A DNA stretch of 9,408 nucleotides from CAZLAJ01 sp964644605 (GTDB taxonomy: Bacteria > Patescibacteriota > Microgenomatia > UBA1406 > GWC2-37-13), in the NCBI GenBank assembly GCA_964644605.1, contig CAZXWS010000002.1:1-9408 (forward strand). The letters are read 5' to 3'. The notes beneath the pieces are model-generated. The model did no database searches, was not told where the DNA came from, and saw nothing but the letters and a program-made list of their open reading frames with translations. The translations under genes were made by a program, and so were the position numbers. Shown here piece after piece: positions 4,898 through 9,408 of this stretch. Position 1 is the stretch's first letter. The number at the start of each line of letters is the position of its first letter.

Positions 4898-5479
4898 CTA
4901 GAATGGCAGAGTGAGAGGTATATCTGTTGAGTCGCTATCTTCTTCTAAGTATTTTTTCCAGTTTACTTTAATATCCACTTTTCCTTTATCATCCAAATAA
5001 CTAACCACACCATTTCTCACTCCGTACTCAAATAATTCTTTTGTGTACATCACGTCATCAGTGCAGTAATTTTTCAGCTCTTCAAACTTACCTTCTTTAA
5101 AATAATCGATTGCCATAAGTCCATGGCCTGACTTTTTTTTATTTAATGTCGCAGAAACTAAATCGTTGAGTGCTAAACGACGGCCAATTTTTTCACGTAT
5201 ATCATCGAGCATATCAAATACAGTAAAGTGCTCTATGTTACCAGGGTAGTAACCTTGAAGTACATTCATGTCGAAACTCTTTACGTTGTAACCGATAACA
5301 TACGAGGTATTTTCTAAAATTGAAAATAATTTTCCTAAATCTTTTTCAAAAAAAGTTTTTGGCTGATTATCGGCATAGTCATATAAAACAGCAATGGATA
5401 TACCAAGTTTTCGTGGATCATTAAAATCACGGAATGTATACTTGGTTTCAACATCGAGAATAACAGGTAAACGTTTCAT
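4898..5479 (-). CDS. DnaQ/RNase H-fold 3'-5' exonuclease (DEDDy type)
   Basis: A 193-residue nuclease with the four acidic residues of DEDD exonucleases: D9 and E11 in LDVETKY (ExoI), D70 in GYNVKSFDMNVL (ExoII), and D142 with Tyr138 in NYCTDDVM (ExoIII, Y-x3-D), so the DEDDy subgroup, like the RNase H-like domain beside bacterial helicases (YprB type). The family removes nucleotides from 3' ends of DNA or RNA; which one is unknown here. Typical lineage motifs TFRDFNDPRKLG and NKKKSGHG are present. The ATG at 5479 begins one nt after the stop of the upstream 133-aa gene (TAATATG), a strong sign of translational coupling; the longer frame from a TTG at 5527 would overlap that gene and adds nothing conserved. 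The C-terminal 30 residues are acidic and probably flexible. Confidence 0.85.
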   Translation of the reverse strand: MKRLPVILDVETKYTFRDFNDPRKLGISIAVLYDYADNQPKTFFEKDLGKLFSILENTSYVIGYNVKSFDMNVLQGYYPGNIEHFTVFDMLDDIREKIGRRLALNDLVSATLNKKKSGHGLMAIDYFKEGKFEELKNYCTDDVMYTKELFEYGVRNGVVSYLDDKGKVDIKVNWKKYLEEDSDSTDIPLTLPF

Positions 5480-5480
5480 A

Positions 5481-5882
5481 TTAATTAAGTTTGGGACGTT
5501 TGTAGTCTTTGAAGATTTCCATTTCAAGAGTATGATTTACTTCTTCGGTATGCTCCCCTTTCAAATGAATATTATTTAATTGCTTTTGAAACTGTAAATG
5601 TAAATTCTCAACAATTTTAAAAAATATTTCGCGTTCTGATTCTGATAATTTTTCGTACTCTTTTTGAAAAAAATCATCCAGCTTTCCCAAACTCCACATA
5701 ATTTCAATGAGGTTGGTGTTACGAAGGTTTAAAAAAGAAATATCCCCATAAATAGGCCGTACTTTAAAACCCATCATCCGTACCTCATCCCACATTGTGC
5801 CAAGCGGTGGTTTTTTACTTAGAATTTTATTTTGAAGAGTAGAAATCATATCTAGTACGTCATTCGATTTTTTTTTGGACAT
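5481..5882 (-). CDS. 133-aa hypothetical protein coupled to the exonuclease
   Basis: A mainly helical soluble protein with no recognised family. The middle carries WDEVRMMGFKVRPIYGDIS, with possible beta structure, followed by long charged helices (EYEKLSESEREIFFKIVENL) and a basic end KDYKRPKLN. No Cys and no membrane segment. Its stop codon is one nt before the exonuclease ATG, so the two products are probably made together and may act together, for example as a nuclease and an accessory or substrate-binding subunit; this is inference from layout only. The start ATG at 5882 is 16 nt from the divergent start of yqeY. A CATAAT on the minus strand eight nt upstream could be its -10 box. Confidence 0.7.
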   Translation of the reverse strand: MSKKKSNDVLDMISTLQNKILSKKPPLGTMWDEVRMMGFKVRPIYGDISFLNLRNTNLIEIMWSLGKLDDFFQKEYEKLSESEREIFFKIVENLHLQFQKQLNNIHLKGEHTEEVNHTLEMEIFKDYKRPKLN

Positions 5883-5886
5883 AGGT

Positions 5887-5892
5887 TATAAT
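5887..5892 (+). promoter_or_regulatory. -10 box (TATAAT) of the yqeY-like gene inside a 16-nt divergent gap
   Basis: Perfect TATAAT six nt before ATG 5899. Only 16 nt separate this start from the divergent ATG at 5882, so any -35 contacts would lie inside the neighbouring coding sequence. Confidence 0.6.
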
Positions 5893-5898
5893 TATGGA

Positions 5899-6333
5899 AT
5901 GATTAAAGCTAAAATACAAGAGGACCAAATGAAAGCAATTCACGAAAAAAATATGGATTTGCTTACCACGTTACGGTATATTTTAGCACAAATTAAGAAT
6001 AAAGAGATCGAGAAACAGACAGAACTCAGTGATGAAGAAGTAGTGAATATACTCCGCAAACAAGTGAAGGAGCTTACTGAATCAATTGAGACCTTTAAAA
6101 AAGCTGGCCGTGAAGAATTGGTAAAACAAAACGAGGAACAGCGCGCAATTATGGCGGCATACCTTCCACAGGAAATATCCGATGATGAACTGAAAAAAGA
6201 ATTACAAAATCTGATCGAACAGAATAAGGCTCTATACGAACAAAATCCAAAAGCTATGATGGGTATTGCAGTCAAAAACCTCAAAAAAAAAGCAAGCCCA
6301 CAGCGCATTGTCCAACTCCTCCAGACGTTATAA
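5899..6333 (+). CDS. yqeY: GatB/YqeY-domain protein
   Basis: A 144-residue all-helical protein of the YqeY family, which resembles the tail domain of the GatB subunit of glutamyl/aspartyl-tRNA amidotransferase. Visible markers: the N-terminal IQEDQMKAIHEKNMDLLTTL, the internal IKNKEIEKQTELSDEEVVNI, ESIETFKKAGREELV followed by EEQRAIMAAYLPQEISDDEL, and the C-terminal PKAMMGIAVKNLKKKASPQ. Length matches the family (about 147). In GatB the domain contacts tRNA; the role of free-standing YqeY is not established, so tRNA binding is only a suggestion. The ATG at 5899 gives the conserved N-terminus and lies six nt after TATAAT; the ATG 24 nt upstream is before the -10 box and unlikely to be used. 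The next gene starts 22 nt downstream with its own -10 box. Confidence 0.93.
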   Translation: MIKAKIQEDQMKAIHEKNMDLLTTLRYILAQIKNKEIEKQTELSDEEVVNILRKQVKELTESIETFKKAGREELVKQNEEQRAIMAAYLPQEISDDELKKELQNLIEQNKALYEQNPKAMMGIAVKNLKKKASPQRIVQLLQTL

Positions 6334-6340
6334 ACGAGAG

Positions 6341-6349
6341 TGCTATACT
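6341..6349 (+). promoter_or_regulatory. Extended -10 promoter (TGcTATACT) of the FtsB-like gene
   Basis: TG, one base, TATACT, then six nt to ATG 6356. No -35 is seen. It supports this start and a leaderless mRNA. Confidence 0.55.
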
Positions 6350-6355
6350 GAAACT

Positions 6356-6709
6356 ATGAAGAAAGTACGTAGTGTATTTTTTATTATCGCTGCGTTATTT
6401 ATTTTGTCTACATTAGTACGAAACATTTTTGATTATCGAACAAAGCTCCAGTTTTATGATAATTATAAAAAAGATTACGATGCACAAAAAAAAGAAAATT
6501 TATCACTCAAAACACAGATATTAAAAAAGAGCGATCAAGATGAGCTAGAAAAAACAATCCGCAATAAATTAAATCTTTTAAAAGAAAATGAAGTCGATGT
6601 CATTCTCCCAAAACCTACTCCCACAACTGTTATCATCACACCCACTCCTGTTCCCAACTGGGAACAATGGAAGAATGTATTGATGGGGAAAAACAATAAT
6701 GGATTTTAG
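6356..6709 (+). CDS. FtsB/DivIC-like septum formation initiator protein
   Basis: A 117-residue bitopic protein: short basic N-terminus (MKKVRS), one membrane helix at about residues 7-24, then a heptad-rich coiled coil at about 33-72 (YKKDYDAQKKENLSLKTQIL), followed by the short conserved end typical of the FtsB/DivIC family (LEKTIRNKLNLLKENEVDVI). In well-studied bacteria these proteins link the FtsQ/L complex at the division site. Odd for the family is a Pro/Thr-rich tail (PKPTPTTVIITPTPVP) with a final Trp-containing helix, similar in style to the Pro/Thr linkers of the secreted protein at 8622-9326. The ATG at 6356 sits six nt behind an extended -10 box. The fold is clear, but single-helix coiled-coil proteins are easy to over-assign, so the division role is moderately sure. 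Confidence 0.75.
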   Translation: MKKVRSVFFIIAALFILSTLVRNIFDYRTKLQFYDNYKKDYDAQKKENLSLKTQILKKSDQDELEKTIRNKLNLLKENEVDVILPKPTPTTVIITPTPVPNWEQWKNVLMGKNNNGF

Positions 6710-6781
6710 ATTTATGATTTAAGAATTAAGAATTTACCAAGCTTGCTATTCTTCATTCATCTTTCCTAAATCATAAATCTA
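6707..6781. terminator. 15-bp AT-rich inverted repeat, possible terminator
   Basis: Perfect 15-bp arms at 6707-6721 and 6767-6781 enclose a 45-nt AT-rich loop. The left arm starts with the TAG stop codon of the FtsB-like gene. There is no T-tract directly after, so factor-independent termination is uncertain; a foldback repeat is the alternative. It separates the FtsB-like gene from the tRNA. Confidence 0.45.
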
Positions 6782-6809
6782 TATATTTCATATTTAAACT
6801 AAATTCGTA

Positions 6810-6818
6810 TGATATAAT
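6810..6818 (+). promoter_or_regulatory. Extended -10 promoter (TGaTATAAT) of the intron-bearing tRNA gene
   Basis: TG, one base, perfect TATAAT, 14 nt before the first tRNA base. Transcription would start near 6825, giving a short 5' leader for RNase P. Confidence 0.65.
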
Positions 6819-6832
6819 TTTGAAAGCAAACA

Positions 6833-7087
6833 TGCGGGGTAGTGTACGGTTGCACAGGAGGCTAGTAGAAATGGGCCCCTTGATAAGTAATTATCCTGGA
6901 GAACTTGGCTATATCGGTGGACATCCTTTATAAGGACAATACCGAGGGAAGTCTAGTAAGTACTAGACCCCGTAGAGACTAAACGCCGAGCCCCCACATA
7001 AATTGGGGTGATGATATAGTCCTACCCTTTGAGTAATCAAAGAAGGTGCATAATCTCCTAGGCCGGGTTCGACTCCCGGCCCCGCAA
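6833..7087 (+). tRNA. tRNA with anticodon CAU (Met or Ile2), interrupted by a group I intron
   Basis: Joined exons 6833-6863 and 7049-7087 give a 70-nt cloverleaf: acceptor TGCGGGG/CCCCGCA with discriminator A, D-stem GTG/CAC around an 8-nt loop containing GG, anticodon stem GGAGG/TCTCC with loop CTCATAA, a 4-nt variable loop TAGG, and T-arm CCGGG/CCCGG with loop TTCGACT. CCA is not encoded. Anticodon CAU could be elongator Met, initiator Met, or Ile2 after lysidine modification. The acceptor (apart from U1) and A73 resemble initiators, and U1-A72 is a weak end pair, but the anticodon stem lacks the three consecutive G-C pairs and the T11-A24 pair is elongator-like, so elongator Met or Ile2 is slightly favoured. 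Confidence 0.9.
6864..7048 (+). ncRNA. Group I self-splicing intron (185 nt, no ORF) in the tRNA anticodon loop
   Basis: All core helices can be drawn. P1: 6860-6863 with 6874-6877, including the U-G wobble at the 5' splice site. P2: 6882-6886/6891-6895 with GTAA loop. P3: CTTGGC 6904-6909 with GCCGAG 6985-6990. P4: 6914-6918/6941-6945. P5: 6924-6928/6932-6936. P6: 6946-6948/6969-6971 capped by an 8-bp extension. P7: GACTA 6977-6981 with TAGTC 7017-7021. P8: 6992-6996/7004-7008. P9: 7027-7032/7037-7042 with GTAA loop. The last intron base is G7048, and P10 is ATG 6871-6873 with CAT of the 3' exon. Splicing joins U33 to C34. It encodes no homing endonuclease. Confidence 0.93.
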
Positions 7088-7092
7088 CAAGT

Positions 7093-7244
7093 ATAATTTC
7101 TAATTGACCTAAATAATCTAATTTCTAAAAAAGCACCAATGACTCAACGTCGAAATGCCTAATAATTCTATTGTTAAGACATTCTGACATTTGGTAATTG
7201 GGATTTATTTAGAACAATTAGATATTAGTTCAATTAGAAATTAT
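7093..7244. repeat. About 150-nt imperfect foldback between tRNA and glycosyltransferase
   Basis: Outer arms pair perfectly for 15 bp (7093-7107 with 7230-7244), and pairing continues imperfectly inward through CCAAT 7136-7140/ATTGG 7197-7201 and AAATG 7153-7157/CATTT 7188-7192, leaving a loop of about 30 nt. The right arm runs into the ATG of the glycosyltransferase at 7243. It holds no ORF. It may act as a terminator or processing hairpin after the tRNA, or be a degenerate mobile foldback. Confidence 0.65.
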
Positions 7245-8184
7245 GCATGGTTTTCTTCTCTCAATAGTCATTCCTGTTTTTAATGAAGAAGGGAATATTG
7301 ATGCACTTCTAAAACGCCTGCAACCTATCATTCAACCCTACAATCACGAAATTGTTTTTGTTAACGATGGCTCACGCGATCACACTGTAGATGATATAAA
7401 ACATCATGCAAAAGAAGATAAAAGAATAAAATTAGTCAGTTTCTATCGTAACTTCGGACATCAAATGGCTTTAAGCGCAGGATATACCCATACACATGGA
7501 GACTGCGTTATCAGCATAGATGCTGACTTACAAGATCCTCCGGAAATTATTCCCGAAATGATTAAGAAATGGCAAGAAGGAGCTAAGGTTGTCTATGCAA
7601 AGAGAAAGAAACGAGAAGTAGATACTTTTTTCAAAAAACATACAGCGCAGATTTTTTATAAACTCATGAACTTCATGTCTGACGTACCAATACCAGAAGA
7701 TGTCGGGGATTACCGTTTACTTGATAAAAGTGTTGTTGATTTCTTAAAGTCATTACCTGAAAAACCTGTGTTTTTACGTGGTTTAGTGGCTTGGGGTGGT
7801 TTCCCCGGAGCAACTGTTTACTTTGAACGTGAAAAACGTTACGCAGGAGAAACTCATTATCCCTTTAAAAAAATGTTAAACTTCGCGCTTGAAGGACTTA
7901 CTTCATTTTCAACAAAACCTTTACGAATGGCAACATATTTAGGTTTTGTTTCTGCTTTTTTAGGATTCGCCGCTATTTTGTATGCATTAATTGGGAAATA
8001 CATTCGTCCCCCATTCTTTCCACATGATTGGGTAACAGGATGGACTGCGCTATTTGTGGGAATTATGTTTATTGGAGGAATACAACTTCTCACAATTGGA
8101 ATCATTGGCGAGTACATTGGGAAAATATATAAAGAGGTTCAAAAACGTCCTCATTTTCTCATTAAAGAAACCGTTAACATATAA
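7243..8184 (+). CDS. GT2-family membrane glycosyltransferase (GtrB/DPM-like)
   Basis: A 313-residue enzyme. Residues about 6-170 are a GT-A glycosyltransferase domain: LSIVIPVFNEEGNI at the start, VNDGSRD at 40-46 (nucleotide binding), D93-A-D95 in SIDADLQDPP (metal and sugar-nucleotide binding), and the GDYRLLDK motif near 155. The segment RYAGETHYPFKKMLNFALEGLTSFS is typical of the polyprenyl-phosphate GtrB/ArnC-like branch. Two membrane helices follow at about 231-250 and 266-288. The family moves a sugar from a nucleotide donor to polyprenyl phosphate at the cytoplasmic membrane face; the sugar is not deducible. It is complete. The ATG at 7243 lies in the right arm of a long foldback, and no good -10 box sits at the usual distance, so transcription may continue from the tRNA promoter. 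Confidence 0.92.
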   Translation: MHGFLLSIVIPVFNEEGNIDALLKRLQPIIQPYNHEIVFVNDGSRDHTVDDIKHHAKEDKRIKLVSFYRNFGHQMALSAGYTHTHGDCVISIDADLQDPPEIIPEMIKKWQEGAKVVYAKRKKREVDTFFKKHTAQIFYKLMNFMSDVPIPEDVGDYRLLDKSVVDFLKSLPEKPVFLRGLVAWGGFPGATVYFEREKRYAGETHYPFKKMLNFALEGLTSFSTKPLRMATYLGFVSAFLGFAAILYALIGKYIRPPFFPHDWVTGWTALFVGIMFIGGIQLLTIGIIGEYIGKIYKEVQKRPHFLIKETVNI

Positions 8185-8199
8185 AATAGTATCTTCGTT

Positions 8200-8205
8200 T
8201 ATAAT
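8200..8205 (+). promoter_or_regulatory. -10 box (TATAAT) ahead of an 8-codon upstream ORF
   Basis: Perfect TATAAT six nt before ATG 8212, 15 nt after the glycosyltransferase stop. Transcription should start at or beside that ATG. No -35 at a suitable distance. Confidence 0.55.
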
Positions 8206-8211
8206 AAAAGC

Positions 8212-8238
8212 ATGGACACGCTCCACATGTCCGCATAG
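8212..8238 (+). CDS. 8-codon leaderless upstream ORF
   Basis: ATG to TAG encodes MDTLHMSA. It starts six nt after TATAAT, where the transcript should begin, and its stop is 2 nt before the ATG of the next small gene (TAG AT ATG). No Shine-Dalgarno precedes that second ATG, so ribosomes finishing this ORF could restart there. Whether the peptide matters is unknown. Confidence 0.4.
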   Translation: MDTLHMSA

Positions 8239-8240
8239 AT

Positions 8241-8390
8241 ATGAAATATATCGGCATCATTTTAATCACAATTGGTATAGCCGTACTGTTATTCGTGGGA
8301 TATAACTTCTTACAACAAAGTAATCAAATCATTTCTCCTATACCGGAGCCCAACGGAGTACGGGTGATTTATGTAACACCTACGAAATAA
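8241..8390 (+). CDS. 49-aa single-helix membrane peptide
   Basis: A 49-residue protein with a basic one-residue start, a strong membrane helix at about residues 4-23 (IGIILITIGIAVLLFVGY), and a polar tail rich in Pro and Val (ISPIPEPNGVRVIYVTPTK) that would lie outside the membrane. It is complete with a TAA stop. I recognise no family. The pattern, one N-terminal anchor plus a short Pro/Thr tail, resembles other envelope proteins in this window. It follows the glycosyltransferase by 56 nt but has its own TATAAT promoter and a short upstream ORF. It could also be read as a signal-anchored secreted peptide. Confidence 0.6.
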   Translation: MKYIGIILITIGIAVLLFVGYNFLQQSNQIISPIPEPNGVRVIYVTPTK

Positions 8391-8621
8391 AATCAATGAT
8401 TTAAGTTACGAGTTACGAATGACAAATTACGAGTAGTAAATTGATTCATTGTTGCACTGTTTCATTGCTACATTATTCGGGTGGTAACAAATAACTGTAC
8501 TGAATGGTCGCGACTTGTCACTACATATACAAACAAATATATGGGTGTCGCACCGTAGCCGGGCACATCTACATATCTATTTCCCTAAATATTAGATACT
8601 ATATACTAAATACTCTACTTA
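8391..8621. other. AT-rich intergenic region with short repeated words
   Basis: No ORF is supported. TTACGA occurs three times in 8405-8434, GTCGCGAC at 8507-8514 is a perfect palindrome, GGTG/CACC at 8544-8554 forms a tiny hairpin, and ATACTA-like words repeat at 8590-8620. I see no RNA gene or promoter here that I would defend. Confidence 0.5.
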
Positions 8622-9326
8622 CTACTTTCCTGTATCGGGAAGTATCTGGGGAGGATTTTCGAGTGGTGTTTTACTGCTAGTGTTTCCTTCAGATACAGTA
8701 CTATCACTAGTTCCCGTGATATCTACTGTCGGAACCGCAGCACCTGTGGCTGGACTTGGAGTAGGTGTAATGCACGCTGGAGTGGAAGGATTTCCAACTG
8801 GCTTAAGAATGGGAGGTAATGTAATCGGACATGAAATCCCAAAACATATTGTCCTTGCAAAAATAACATTTTCCAAAGTCCACACGATCGACAGTACAAC
8901 AACAATCATAATAATACCCACAATCGCTGCTTGAATTCTTTTCTGCGCGGCTTCAACATTCGCTTTATCTCCACCTGAGGTGACCCACATAAACGCACCC
9001 AACAGCAACATAAACAAAGCCGCTATTCCTGCCAACGCAAAAAATGCTTTAATGACAAAGGTTAGTAAATCACCTAAAGAAGGAATACGAAAACCGAGAG
9101 TTCGTTCATCAATTTTTACCGATCCGCACACTGCAGGTCCTGCTGTTAATGTTGGAACAGGGCTTATTTCAGCTGTCGGAGTTGGAGATTGAGATGGAGT
9201 TACCGTAGGTGTTGGACTTTGTATGGATGTTAATGTTGGCGTCATACTTGGTGTAACACTCGGAGTAGCACTGACTTGTGAAGTTAAAAAGAAGAAAAAA
9301 ATAAATGCCAATATAAATCCCCTCAT
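8622..9326 (-). CDS. Secreted pilin-like (VirB2/TrbC-type) protein with Pro/Thr linkers and terminal LPDTG
   Basis: A 234-residue protein with a signal peptide at 1-20 (FILAFIFFFFLTSQVSA, cut after VSA), a Pro/Thr/Ser-rich linker at 21-66 built from SPTPT-type units, then a core of two membrane helices at about 88-115 and 131-152 joined by TSGGDKANVEAAQKRIQAA. That hairpin with a GG-containing polar loop is the pattern of T4SS-type pilins (VirB2/TrbC, T4SS_pilin) common in Patescibacteria. A second Pro/Thr-rich tail follows and the chain stops at LPDTGK, a sortase-like motif lacking the usual hydrophobic helix. Two Cys pairs (C67; C161, C166; C184) may form disulphides. The ATG at 9326 lies five nt after TATAAT. 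Assembly into a pilus or channel is inferred from the fold pattern only. Confidence 0.8.
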   Translation of the reverse strand: MRGFILAFIFFFFLTSQVSATPSVTPSMTPTLTSIQSPTPTVTPSQSPTPTAEISPVPTLTAGPAVCGSVKIDERTLGFRIPSLGDLLTFVIKAFFALAGIAALFMLLLGAFMWVTSGGDKANVEAAQKRIQAAIVGIIMIVVVLSIVWTLENVIFARTICFGISCPITLPPILKPVGNPSTPACITPTPSPATGAAVPTVDITGTSDSTVSEGNTSSKTPLENPPQILPDTGK

Positions 9327-9331
9327 ACATA

Positions 9332-9337
9332 ATTATA
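9332..9337 (-). promoter_or_regulatory. -10 box (TATAAT) of the pilin-like gene
   Basis: Perfect TATAAT on the minus strand, five nt before ATG 9326. No clear -35. Confidence 0.55.
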
Positions 9338-9371
9338 TCGCATTGTAAGAAGATAATCTACCTGATTAGGA

Positions 9372-9408
9372 TTATGGTGTTGGAGTGGGGGCTTGGATTT
9401 CAAATTTA
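9372..9408 (-). CDS. C-terminal end of a gene entering from the right edge
   Basis: The minus strand reads KFEIQAPTPTP then TAA. Only eleven codons are in the window. The Pro/Thr ending matches the linkers of the next gene, and the stop is 34 nt before that gene's -10 box, so a tandem envelope gene pair is likely. The short length limits certainty. Confidence 0.45.
   Translation of the reverse strand, partial: KFEIQAPTPTP

Noticed and set aside
5940..6308. Minus-strand 122-codon Ser/Phe-rich frame
   Set aside because: It is fully antisense to the well-conserved YqeY gene; Ser/Phe-rich composition is typical of antisense readings of Lys/Glu-rich genes.
8405..8434. Three TTACGA words that might seed a CRISPR or iteron array
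   Set aside because: The units are short, irregularly spaced and degenerate, with no spacers of constant length and no cas or rep genes.
842..9372. TGA read as an amino acid: none of about 17 stops here is TGA
   Set aside because: All intact genes are full length with no in-frame TGA and use GGN for Gly, and the broken GNAT gene also has TAA stops. Low TGA use is expected in an AT-rich genome.

Overview
The window looks like accessory and lightly conserved chromosome from an AT-rich, small-genome bacterium, most plausibly a Candidate Phyla Radiation (Patescibacteria) member of Microgenomates type. This rests on protein style: a tiny GIY-YIG nuclease beside a tRNA, a YqeY protein, a Pro/Thr-rich two-helix pilin-like secreted protein, and a very small group I intron in a tRNA. 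Genes are tightly packed, and many start codons lie only 5-9 nt after a -10 box, as expected for leaderless mRNAs. The lineage call is an inference; no rRNA or marker gene is present.

Region 1 (1-2563) reads on the minus strand: a remnant 5' half of tRNA-Asn split by a palindromic insert, a GIY-YIG nuclease gene, an intact tRNA-Asn(GUU), a 64-residue protein, an AbiEii-type nucleotidyltransferase (probably a toxin-antitoxin pair), a decayed GNAT acetyltransferase, and a membrane protein that runs off the left edge. The tRNA half and the intact tRNA match over 33 nt and diverge exactly at the anticodon, as if a GIY-YIG unit entered the anticodon loop and supplied a new 5' half.

Region 2 (2564-2924) is gene-poor and holds GC-rich palindromic repeats and a possible third tRNA fragment. 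Region 3 (2925-4841) holds a four-helix membrane protein, a VOC/PhnB-like protein, a divergent YefM/RelE-type toxin-antitoxin pair with paired TGTACA operator sites, and a dCMP deaminase. A double hairpin separates the deaminase from a convergent two-gene unit (unknown protein plus DEDDy-type exonuclease, 4898-5882).

Region 4 (5899-8390, plus strand) holds YqeY, an FtsB/DivIC-like protein, a tRNA with anticodon CAU interrupted by a 185-nt group I intron whose P1-P10 helices can be traced, a 150-nt foldback, a GT2 glycosyltransferase with two C-terminal helices, and a 49-residue membrane peptide behind an 8-codon leaderless upstream ORF. Region 5 (8391-9408) is an AT-rich spacer, a secreted pilin-like protein ending in LPDTGK, and the last codons of another Pro/Thr-tailed gene.

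The most unusual material is the pair of tRNA genes interrupted or rebuilt at the same place, the U33/N34 junction: one by a self-splicing intron, one apparently by a GIY-YIG nuclease unit.
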